Of a stretch of DNA of 5,015 nucleotides, positions 1 through 5,015 are shown in pieces (the first letter of the stretch is position 1; each line of letters opens with the position of its first letter). The DNA comes from Acidobacteriota bacterium (GTDB lineage Bacteria; Acidobacteriota; Blastocatellia; RBC074), in the NCBI GenBank assembly GCA_013140935.1, contig JABFSD010000180.1, forward strand, positions 1-5,015. Reading direction: 5' to 3'. Below the pieces are notes generated by a model that was given only the letters and a program-made list of their open reading frames with translations, made no database searches and was not told the DNA's origin. The position numbers and the translations under genes are program-made.

Positions 1-1
1 T

Positions 2-385
2 ACTTATGCGATCAACGGGGCGGCGATGGAAGTACACACCAAGTTGGGGCCGGGCTTGTTGGAATCGGCTTACGAGGCTTGTCTGTGCCGTGAATTGCAA
101 CTGCGTGGAATTCCTTTTGAACGACAGAAACCATTGCCGCTTGAATACAAAGGCGTGAAATTGGATTGCGCCTATCGGCTCGACATTCTCGTCGCTGGTT
201 ATGTGGTGATTGAGATCAAATCGGTTGAAGCGATTGCCCCGATTCACGTCAGACAACTTTTGACTTACCTGCAACTCGGCGATTACCGCGTCGGCTTGCT
301 CATCAACTTCAACGTCGAGTCGCTAAAAGACGGCATTACACGCAAGGTCAACGGACTCGACGAAAACTTTGAAATTCATTACTGA
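2..385 (+). CDS. GxxExxY family protein, 5' end outside the window
   Basis: This is a small PD-(D/E)XK nuclease-like protein of the GxxExxY family; its cellular role is not established. The naming motif is seen as GLLESAY just after the conserved VHTKLGPG stretch. Numbering from the ATG at 26, possible nuclease-core residues are E13, D53 (RLDIL) and E63-x-K65 (VIEIKS), followed by the conserved RQLLTYL helix (Q77). The frame stays open from base 2, and its eight codons before the ATG read TYAINGAA. This matches the usual family N-terminus, where a short helix precedes the VH..LGPG motif. I therefore treat the ATG at 26 as an internal Met and the gene as cut by the window edge. If the ATG at 26 were the true start the protein would be 119 aa. 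No ribosome binding site is visible before 26. Family assignment is firm; enzymatic activity is inferred from the fold only. Confidence 0.9.
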   Translation, partial: TYAINGAAMEVHTKLGPGLLESAYEACLCRELQLRGIPFERQKPLPLEYKGVKLDCAYRLDILVAGYVVIEIKSVEAIAPIHVRQLLTYLQLGDYRVGLLINFNVESLKDGITRKVNGLDENFEIHY

Positions 386-452
386 ACGCATTCGCTCAAC
401 GGGACGCGACGAGGCGGCGAAAAAAAATAAAAGAAGCCTCTCTTCCGAATCC

Positions 453-494
453 CTCTTTGGCGCAACTCTGCGAAAAACTCCGCGCAACTCTGCG
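453..494. repeat. Cluster of CTCTGCG-like heptamers
   Basis: CTCTGCG occurs at 466-472 and 488-494, with the variant CTCCGCG at 478-484 between them and a looser form, CTCTTTGGCG, at 453-462. The two exact copies sit inside a 13-bp direct repeat, GCGCAACTCTGCG, at 460-472 and 482-494, a 22-bp period. From memory, similar CTCTGCG/CTTTGCG strings recur between genes in many bacterial genomes, often close to GxxExxY genes, as here; this is recollection and was not searched. The function is unknown. The cluster fills the space between the GxxExxY gene and the hydantoinase B-type gene and does not overlap either. Confidence 0.6.
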
Positions 495-525
495 GTGAAA
501 AACGAACTCCCGCATTGAACTAATC

Positions 526-530
526 AGGAG
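526..530 (+). promoter_or_regulatory. Ribosome binding site of the hydantoinase B-type gene
   Basis: AGGAG lies 7 bases before the ATG at 538, which is ideal Shine-Dalgarno spacing. It fixes the start of the first gene of the five-gene run. I see no convincing -35/-10 pair in 386-525, so the promoter may lie further upstream or be of a type I cannot recognise. Confidence 0.75.
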
Positions 531-537
531 CAACCAA

Positions 538-2385
538 ATGCCTGCAACCAAAAAAGCAAAACAAACTGACATCGTTGATTACATTCTCAACTACCGCCGT
601 CCCGTCCCGAAAAACTTCGACAAGATCACGCTCGACATCATCGAGAACGCGCTGCGCAACGCGCGCCACGAGATGGATGCCGTCTTGTTTCGTTCGGCGA
701 TGTCGCCTGTCATTCGTGAACAGCACGACGGATTCCCGATGATTACGACGCCCGATGGCCGCATGGTCGTAGGCCAATTCGGTGCCTACATCGCGGGTTT
801 CATCAAACACTGGAAACGCGGCATCAAACCCGGCGACATCTTCTTGATTTCCGATCCATACAAATGCGGCGGAGCGATTTCGCACATCAACGATTGGATG
901 GTCTTGCTGCCGATTTTTTATAAAGACGAACTCGTCGGCTGGGGTTCGCAGTTCGGGCATACGATTGATATGGGCGGGCCGGTGTCGGGTTCGTTGCCGA
1001 CCGATGCGACGACGGTGTTTGGCGAAGGCACGCGCATTCCGCCGGTCAAGCTGTTTGCCGAAGGCGTGCTGAACGAAGACCTGCTCGATACGATCTTGAA
1101 CAATTCGCGTATGCCTACGATGAATTACTTCGATCTGATGGCGATTGTCGCGGCGTGCCGTACGGCGGAAAAGCGCGTGATCGAAATGTGCGACCGCTTC
1201 GGCAAAGACGTTTTGCTCGATGCTTATGAAGTCTTGCTTGACCGTACGCACAAAGCGATGCAGCAGTTGATTCAGATGATCCTGCCCGAAAAGCCCGTGA
1301 CGTTTGCCGATTACATTGACGACGACGGACGCGGCAATGGCCCATACAAAATGCAACTGACGATGTGGCGCGAAGGCGATCACGCGCATTTCGATTGGAC
1401 GGGTACTGACCCGCAAGCGCCGGGGCCGATCAACTTTTTCTTGAATGAAGAGATGTTCAAGATGTTCATCGGCGTTTATCTCATCATGGTTTTCGACCCG
1501 CAGATTTTGTTCAACGACGGATTCTATCCGCTGTTGCACATCACCATGCCCGAAGGCACGTTGATTCAACCGAAGTTCCCGGCGGCGCTCGGTTGCCGTA
1601 CGCACGCGCTGACGCGCCTGTTCGATGTGTTGGGCGGATGTCTCGGCGTGAACGCGCCGGAGCTTTCGACGGCGGCGGGTTACGGCACGTCGCCTTACTT
1701 GCTTTACAACGGCACGGACGAGAGCGGCGAGTTTTTCCATCTGATGGAAATCACTTATGGCGGCATTCCCGGACGCCCCATCGGCGACGGCATGGACGCG
1801 CACTCGTGGTGGCCGATGTTTGAAAACATCCCGACCGAATATCTCGAAAGTTATTATCCGCTGACGGTGCTGGAATACGGTTCGTTGATGGACTCAGGCG
1901 GCGCGGGCTTCCATCGCGGCGGCAATGCGGTACGCAAGGTTTATCGCTTCGAGCGCGATGGCGAGATTGCCATTCACGACGACCGCGAACGTTCGCAACC
2001 TTGGGGGATTCTGGGCGGATGGCCGGGCGCGTTCTCGACCAAAGAATTGATTCGCGCTGACGGTACGCGAGAAAACCTGCCGTCTAAGATTTCGCAAGTG
2101 CCGGTCAAAGCGGGTGACGTGCTGGTTTATCACACGGCGGGCGGAGGCGGCTGGAAAGACGCGCTGGATCGTCCGTCAGAATTAGTGTTGAAAGATGTCG
2201 TGAGCGGCTTGGTGTCGGCTGATAAAGCGGCGCGTGATTACGGCGTGGTGATTGAACGCGCGACGATGACGGTGAATGAAAAGGCAACTGATAAACAACG
2301 CGCGGCGATTCGTGCGGGACGTGCGCCGATTGAGACCTTCACGTTCGGGCCTACGCCCACGGCGATTGGCGTGATGGCGGGTTGA
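538..2385 (+). CDS. Hydantoinase B/oxoprolinase family protein (N-methylhydantoinase B-like)
   Basis: This 615-aa protein belongs to the hydantoinase B/oxoprolinase family, which includes the B subunit of ATP-dependent N-methylhydantoinase, the C-terminal half of 5-oxoprolinase and the alpha subunit of acetone carboxylase. It is probably cytoplasmic; no signal peptide or membrane segment is seen. The domain starts near residue 28 (DKITLDIIENALRNARHEMD) and continues with AMSPVIREQHDG (54-65), GDIFLISDPY (99-108), H116/D119, GHTIDMGG (140-147), NNSRMP, and the glycine-rich GGGGWKD near 535-541 typical of the family C-terminus. Its length is near that of stand-alone B subunits, slightly long because of about 25 extra N-terminal residues and a C-terminal tail, and shorter than acetone carboxylase alpha. 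Such proteins usually work with a hydantoinase A-type ATPase, which is not in the window. The carbamoylsarcosine amidohydrolase-like gene downstream favours a ring-opening amidase role. The family call is firm; the substrate is unknown. Confidence 0.93.
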   Translation: MPATKKAKQTDIVDYILNYRRPVPKNFDKITLDIIENALRNARHEMDAVLFRSAMSPVIREQHDGFPMITTPDGRMVVGQFGAYIAGFIKHWKRGIKPGDIFLISDPYKCGGAISHINDWMVLLPIFYKDELVGWGSQFGHTIDMGGPVSGSLPTDATTVFGEGTRIPPVKLFAEGVLNEDLLDTILNNSRMPTMNYFDLMAIVAACRTAEKRVIEMCDRFGKDVLLDAYEVLLDRTHKAMQQLIQMILPEKPVTFADYIDDDGRGNGPYKMQLTMWREGDHAHFDWTGTDPQAPGPINFFLNEEMFKMFIGVYLIMVFDPQILFNDGFYPLLHITMPEGTLIQPKFPAALGCRTHALTRLFDVLGGCLGVNAPELSTAAGYGTSPYLLYNGTDESGEFFHLMEITYGGIPGRPIGDGMDAHSWWPMFENIPTEYLESYYPLTVLEYGSLMDSGGAGFHRGGNAVRKVYRFERDGEIAIHDDRERSQPWGILGGWPGAFSTKELIRADGTRENLPSKISQVPVKAGDVLVYHTAGGGGWKDALDRPSELVLKDVVSGLVSADKAARDYGVVIERATMTVNEKATDKQRAAIRAGRAPIETFTFGPTPTAIGVMAG

Positions 2386-2419
2386 GCGATTTCTTTGTTA
2401 CGCATTGCTTCAGGTCTTT

Positions 2420-3040
2420 ATGGTGACAGTCAATTATCAGCCGGGCGCGGCCTCTTTGGCTGGGCAATTATGTGGTCGCCCGATCACGGACGAAGAACTG
2501 GCCAACGCCGTAGGGGCGCTGGATGGCGCTACTTTGCACGTACGAGCAAAACAACTGACAGAATTGCTGGTGGAGGTCGAACATCCCTGGATCGAATCTC
2601 ACGAAGTCGGATTGCGGCGTGCGCTGAATGGCGAGCGTTACGTTTGGCTTTATCATTTAGACAAACGATACGACGCGCCGTCGGGGGTTGGGCTGCAAGT
2701 GATTGTGACGATGGTGAAGGGCGCACGGCACTTAGGCTTTCAGGGGATTGAGTTGTTTGCGCTAGGTAACGCCAAAGATAAACGTTACAGCGGCTATCTG
2801 GTTTGGGCTTTGTACGGTTTTGACGCGGTGCTGTTTACAGAAGAGCGACGGTTGTTATGGTTGCTGTCTCACTTTCGCGGAGTTCGAACGGTGAATGAAT
2901 TGTTAGCCAGAGGTGGACGTGATTGGTGGCAACGCAATGGAGACGAGAGGAAAATGATTTTCGAGTTAAGCCCGAAAAGCAGTATGATTCAGACCTTGAA
3001 TAATTACCTGGCAAGCAAAGGCTTCGCAGAGAGGATATAA
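2420..3040 (+). CDS. Unknown protein with a GNAT-like core
   Basis: I do not recognise a named function for this 206-aa protein. The middle looks like a degenerate GNAT acetyltransferase fold: a strand at YVWLYHLD (74-81), a glycine-bearing turn APSGVGL (86-92) where GNATs bind acetyl-CoA pyrophosphate, a helix (VIVTMVKGARHLGF, 94-107), a strand (GIELFAL, 109-115), then YSGYLVWALYGFD (123-135), which resembles the GNAT 'Y..lGF' element. The C-terminus carries GRDWWQRNG (166-174) and FELSPKSS (181-188), a pattern I associate, from memory only, with uncharacterised GNAT-like proteins. The first 70 residues match nothing I know. Start choice: the ATG at 2420 has a weak AGG at 2412-2414, while an in-frame TTG at 2405 would add five residues and has no better site. 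It lies 34 bases after the hydantoinase B-type gene and is coupled to the next gene. Cytoplasmic by sequence. Confidence 0.75.
   Translation: MVTVNYQPGAASLAGQLCGRPITDEELANAVGALDGATLHVRAKQLTELLVEVEHPWIESHEVGLRRALNGERYVWLYHLDKRYDAPSGVGLQVIVTMVKGARHLGFQGIELFALGNAKDKRYSGYLVWALYGFDAVLFTEERRLLWLLSHFRGVRTVNELLARGGRDWWQRNGDERKMIFELSPKSSMIQTLNNYLASKGFAERI
3028..3035 (+). promoter_or_regulatory. Ribosome binding site inside the end of the preceding gene
   Basis: The purine run AGAGAGGA lies within the last codons of the 206-aa gene and 7 bases before the ATG at 3043. Because it is embedded in the upstream coding region, translation of the acidic 97-aa protein is probably coupled to that of its neighbour. 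Confidence 0.7.
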
Positions 3041-3042
3041 AC

Positions 3043-3336
3043 ATGCCGATTGATATGCAGGCACTGGCTGAAAAATGGCCACGTGAGCAATTTCTGGAAA
3101 TTCAATCACAGGGTTTTTTTCACGCTAGTTCTACTTATGACGATTACCTTGAGATGCGCCGCGAACAAGCCGAAATGGCAGAAGCCGCGCGTCTGGAAGG
3201 ACTGACTGGCGTCGAGTTTCCCGAAAAGTTGGAGGAAGAAGACTTCGCCATTCTCTATCGCTATTGGGATGAAGTCGCTGCCGAACGAAAAGCCCGTGAA
3301 AGCCAGGTGCAAGAACTGGAATCAGTCGCCGCCTGA
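3043..3336 (+). CDS. Small, strongly acidic protein of unknown function
   Basis: This 97-aa protein matches no family I can name. By count it has 23 Asp/Glu against 10 Lys/Arg, so it is strongly acidic. It appears mostly helical: MQALAEKWPREQFLEIQ at the N-terminus, a helix around YLEMRREQAEMAEAARLEG, and a C-terminal helix around LEEEDFAILYRYWDEVAAERKA. No signal peptide, membrane segment, zinc site or evident DNA-binding motif is visible. It begins 2 bases after the stop of the GNAT-like gene and has a good ribosome binding site inside that gene, so the two are likely made together. An acidic partner directly after a possible enzyme could be a binding partner or inhibitor, but nothing in the sequence proves this. 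The start is well supported by the site at 3028-3035. Confidence 0.75.
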   Translation: MPIDMQALAEKWPREQFLEIQSQGFFHASSTYDDYLEMRREQAEMAEAARLEGLTGVEFPEKLEEEDFAILYRYWDEVAAERKARESQVQELESVAA

Positions 3337-3354
3337 ATGCACTGCCTGAGAGTT

Positions 3355-3978
3355 ATGCCTGACACGCTCAACTTTTATCAAAGTCGCGGATTCGCCCAGC
3401 GCGTAGGTTTCGGCGCGCGCACCGCGTTGCTCATCGTAGATTTCATCAAGGGCTTTTCCGACCTTTCCTCACCGCTCGCTTCGAACTTAGACAAAGAAAT
3501 CGCCGCCACGAAAAAGCTGCTGATCGCAGCTCGCAAACGAAAACTGCCGATTGCATTCACCACCACCGAATATGACGCAGGCTTTCGTGATGCAGGCGTA
3601 TTCATCAAAAAAGTCCCGTCACTCGTCGTACTCAAAAAAGGCTCGCCTTTTGTTGAAGTAGACGACCGGCTCAAGCCGCGCGCTGATGAACACGTACTGG
3701 TCAAAAAATATGCGAGTGCCTTTTTCGGCACGTCGCTGGCTTCGACGTTGACTGCCGCTGGCGTAGACACGCTGCTCATCACCGGTTGCACGACTTCAGG
3801 GTGCGTACGCGCTTCGGCAGTAGACTCTTGCCAGCACGGCTTTCGCACCATCGTCGTGCGCGAGTGCGTCGCCGACCGCGCGCCCGAACCGCACGAAGCC
3901 AATCTTTTCGACATTGACGCCAAATACGGCGACGTAGTCTCACTGGCAGAAACCCTGGCTTATCTCAAAACGCTATGA
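3355..3978 (+). CDS. Isochorismatase-fold amidohydrolase, N-carbamoylsarcosine amidohydrolase-like
   Basis: A 207-aa cysteine hydrolase of the isochorismatase superfamily, closest in look to N-carbamoylsarcosine amidohydrolase, which splits N-carbamoylsarcosine into sarcosine, ammonia and CO2; maleamate amidohydrolase is a close alternative. The full catalytic triad is visible: D29 (LLIVDF), K118 (VKKYASAFFGT) and nucleophile C150 (GCTTSGCVR). The NFYQSRGFAQRVGFG opening and ANLFDIDAKYGDVVS near the end are typical of this subgroup, and the length is normal. Start choice: the ATG at 3355 gives a family-like N-terminus. An in-frame ATG at 3337 directly abuts the previous stop and adds six residues unlike the family. 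Neither has a well-spaced Shine-Dalgarno site, so reinitiation after the upstream stop is likely. Its stop overlaps the next gene. A role after the hydantoinase B-type protein is plausible; the real substrate is not shown. Confidence 0.9.
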   Translation: MPDTLNFYQSRGFAQRVGFGARTALLIVDFIKGFSDLSSPLASNLDKEIAATKKLLIAARKRKLPIAFTTTEYDAGFRDAGVFIKKVPSLVVLKKGSPFVEVDDRLKPRADEHVLVKKYASAFFGTSLASTLTAAGVDTLLITGCTTSGCVRASAVDSCQHGFRTIVVRECVADRAPEPHEANLFDIDAKYGDVVSLAETLAYLKTL

Positions 3979-4481
3979 GCGAATTTATTCTTGAAACTCC
4001 GCGATTGAGGCTGCGCGAAATCACGGATGCAAATGTCGAAGAACTGTTTGCGATTTGGGGTGATGCCGCGACGCTGCTTTATTTTCCTCAGCCGATAGAT
4101 CGCGCAGGGATGCGTGATTGGATGGCCCGCAATCAAACTCGCTATGAACAACATGGGTTCGGGTTGTGGGCCGTAATTCGCAAAGCCGACGAACAGTTCG
4201 TAGGCGATTGCGGCTTGACCATTCAAGACGTAGACGGCGTCGCTGAACTCGAAGTCGGCTATCATTTCAACCAACACTATTGGGGGCAGGGTTACGCGAC
4301 TGAAGCCGCGCGGGCTTGTATGGATTACGCCTTTCAACAGCTTGGCCGGGAGCGAATCATTTCGTTGATACGACCTGAAAACATGCCTTCGCGTCGCATC
4401 GCCGAACGGAACGGCATGACGGTAGAAAAAGAAACGATTCGCGTGGGGTTACGCCATCTGGTTTATCGCCTCGAAAAATAA
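3975..4481 (+). CDS. GNAT family N-acetyltransferase, RimJ/RimL type
   Basis: A 168-aa acetyltransferase that should move an acetyl group from acetyl-CoA to an amino group; the substrate cannot be read from the sequence. It has the standard opening ETPRLRLREITDAN (7-20), a central strand FVGDCGL (75-81), and the acetyl-CoA binding motif VGYHFNQHYWGQGYATEA (94-111) with the Q/RxxGxG/A-type turn at W103-A108. The C-terminal part has RPENMPSRRIAERNGM (133-148) with the conserved Asn, Ser and Gly-Met. The length is normal and all motifs are present, so it is probably active. Its ATG overlaps the previous stop as ATGA and no Shine-Dalgarno site is visible, so translation is most likely coupled to the amidohydrolase gene. 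It is the last gene of the five-gene run. It could modify a pathway product or act on proteins or small molecules unrelated to the pathway. Confidence 0.94.
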   Translation: MSEFILETPRLRLREITDANVEELFAIWGDAATLLYFPQPIDRAGMRDWMARNQTRYEQHGFGLWAVIRKADEQFVGDCGLTIQDVDGVAELEVGYHFNQHYWGQGYATEAARACMDYAFQQLGRERIISLIRPENMPSRRIAERNGMTVEKETIRVGLRHLVYRLEK

Positions 4482-4508
4482 GACATTCGCTTCTGACTTA
4501 GCCTGCCA

Positions 4509-4537
4509 TTGGCTTTCCCGCGTTAATTCGGTAAAAG
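4509..4537 (+). promoter_or_regulatory. Possible weak sigma-70-like promoter
   Basis: TTGGCT at 4509-4514 (4 of 6 against TTGACA) and TAAAAG at 4532-4537 (4 of 6 against TATAAT) are 17 bases apart. This would give a leader of roughly 90 bases before the ThuA-like gene. The match is weak and such pairs occur by chance. Support comes from position: a signal is expected here because the preceding operon ends at 4481 and the next gene has a different role. Confidence 0.22.
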
Positions 4538-4562
4538 AGAAAAGTAAATTCCAGCGATGGTA

Positions 4563-4603
4563 CAGCCTGACGTGCGGGCTGGTCGTTTCGTGAAACGCGC
4601 ACG
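4563..4603 (+). promoter_or_regulatory. Nested and alternative inverted repeats before the ThuA-like gene
   Basis: Two mutually exclusive foldings are visible. One is a 7-bp stem, CAGCCTG (4563-4569) with CGGGCTG (4575-4581), including one G-T pair and a 5-base loop. The other joins CGTGCG (4571-4576) with CGCACG (4598-4603) around an inner repeat CGTTTC/GAAACG (4584-4589 and 4592-4597). The shared bases 4571-4581 mean only one can form at a time. The structure ends 34 bases before the start codon. No U-run follows, so it does not look like an intrinsic terminator. It could be a protein-binding operator, an RNA leader, or chance in GC-rich sequence. Confidence 0.3.
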
Positions 4604-4627
4604 CCGAAAACAACCGATACAAATTCG

Positions 4628-4632
4628 AGAGG
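4628..4632 (+). promoter_or_regulatory. Ribosome binding site of the ThuA-like gene
   Basis: AGAGG lies 5 bases before the ATG at 4638, inside the longer purine run GAGAGGAAA. It supports this ATG as the start of the secreted protein. Confidence 0.7.
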
Positions 4633-4637
4633 AAATC

Positions 4638-5015
4638 ATGAAGAAATTCATTTTGGCCGTATTGGCCCTTTGCGTAATTTCGCTGCCCACGTCGCAAGCC
4701 GCACAGCACATTCCTGTGATGTTGCTTGATGGTGAAAGCGGCGGCCCTTATCACAAGTGGCAAGCGGTCACGCCTGCGCTCAAAAAGATGCTGGATGAAA
4801 CCGGTAAGTTTCAAACTGATATTGTCACGGCTCCACCGAAAGGCGGCGACTTTGGCAGCTTCAAGCCGGAATTCGGCAAATACAAAGTGATCGTGATGAA
4901 TTACGACGCGCCGGATGAACGCTGGTCGGATGCGGTAAAGGCTTCGTTTGAGCAGGACGTCAAAAACGGCGGCGGCCTGGTGACGGTACACGCGGCTGAC
5001 AATGCTTTCGGCAGT
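4638..5015 (+). CDS. Exported ThuA-like domain protein, 3' end outside the window
   Basis: The first 126 codons of a ThuA-like protein, with no stop before the window edge. ThuA-like domains have a glutamine amidotransferase-like fold and were named after trehalose utilisation; their biochemical role is mostly unproven, and many bacterial members are secreted and linked to sugar metabolism. A Sec signal peptide is clear: two Lys after Met, a hydrophobic core FILAVLALCVISLP (4-17), and a likely signal peptidase I cut after SQA (residue 21). The mature part opens with the domain's first strand, IPVMLLDGES, followed by GGPYHKWQAVTPALKKML, a middle strand YKVIVMNYDAP, and the conserved GGGLVTVHAADNAF near the edge. 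The product should therefore be periplasmic or extracellular. It has its own ribosome binding site and a 156-base gap from the GNAT gene, so it is probably a separate transcription unit. Confidence 0.88.
   Translation, partial: MKKFILAVLALCVISLPTSQAAQHIPVMLLDGESGGPYHKWQAVTPALKKMLDETGKFQTDIVTAPPKGGDFGSFKPEFGKYKVIVMNYDAPDERWSDAVKASFEQDVKNGGGLVTVHAADNAFGS

Noticed and set aside
420..440. A-rich run after the GxxExxY gene as a terminator
   Set aside because: No stable hairpin precedes it, and on the + strand the run is of A rather than T, so it is not an intrinsic terminator for that gene.
520..1803. Long open frame of 427 aa on the - strand
   Set aside because: It lies opposite the hydantoinase B-type gene, is extremely rich in Arg and His, and shows no recognisable domain; it is a shadow of the codon pattern on the + strand.
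2395..2751. Alternative + strand frame of 118 aa overlapping the GNAT-like gene
   Set aside because: Its composition is rich in Arg and Gly with no fold pattern, whereas the frame starting at 2420 spans the whole gap, has fold-like motifs and couples to the next gene.
3114..3120. T7 run in phase for -1 ribosomal frameshifting in the acidic protein gene
   Set aside because: The heptamer is in the right phase, but the -1 frame meets a TAG at 3126-3128, giving only a short truncated product, and the zero frame is open to a normal stop. Most likely two Phe codons by chance.
3378..3923. Open frame of 181 aa on the - strand
   Set aside because: It is opposite the amidohydrolase, which carries a complete catalytic triad; the reverse product has low-complexity Ser/Thr/Ala content and no motif.
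4662..4673. Possible lipoprotein signal (LALC at residues 9-12 of the ThuA-like protein)
   Set aside because: The residue before Cys is Leu rather than Gly, Ala or Ser, and the Cys sits in the middle of the hydrophobic core; an ordinary signal peptidase I site after residue 21 fits better.
4449..4991. Open frame of 180 aa on the - strand
   Set aside because: It crosses the intergenic region and the ThuA-like gene, which has a signal peptide, ribosome binding site and conserved domain on the + strand; the reverse product shows no domain.

Overview
The window holds seven protein-coding genes, all on the + strand, and two short intergenic stretches of about 150 bases. Base composition is moderately GC-rich. 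A GxxExxY-family gene sits next to heptamer repeats, and there is a secreted ThuA-like protein and a hydantoinase B-type protein. This mix suggests an environmental bacterium, perhaps of the Acidobacteriota. That is inference from gene content only; no rRNA, tRNA or taxonomic marker is present.

Layout. (1) 2-385 is the C-terminal part of a GxxExxY protein whose start lies upstream of the window. (2) 386-537 is an intergenic stretch with a small cluster of CTCTGCG-like heptamers and a good ribosome binding site. (3) 538-4481 is a tightly packed run of five genes, probably one operon: a hydantoinase B/oxoprolinase-family protein, a 206-aa protein of unknown function with a GNAT-like look, a strongly acidic 97-aa protein, an isochorismatase-fold amidohydrolase resembling N-carbamoylsarcosine amidohydrolase, and a RimJ/RimL-type GNAT acetyltransferase. 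Gaps run from 34 bases down to a 4-base ATGA overlap. (4) 4482-4637 is an intergenic stretch with a possible weak promoter and nested inverted repeats. (5) 4638-5015 is the start of an exported ThuA-like protein that runs off the window.

How the genes may work together. The hydantoinase B-type and carbamoylsarcosine amidohydrolase-type enzymes would be consecutive steps if the first opens an N-methylhydantoin-like ring and the second removes the carbamoyl group. That is the logic of one creatinine degradation route. The usual hydantoinase A partner is not in the window, so the pathway is a hypothesis. The two unknown genes between these enzymes form a coupled pair and are the most likely place for undescribed biology. 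I found no CRISPR array, insertion sequence or defence system in the window.
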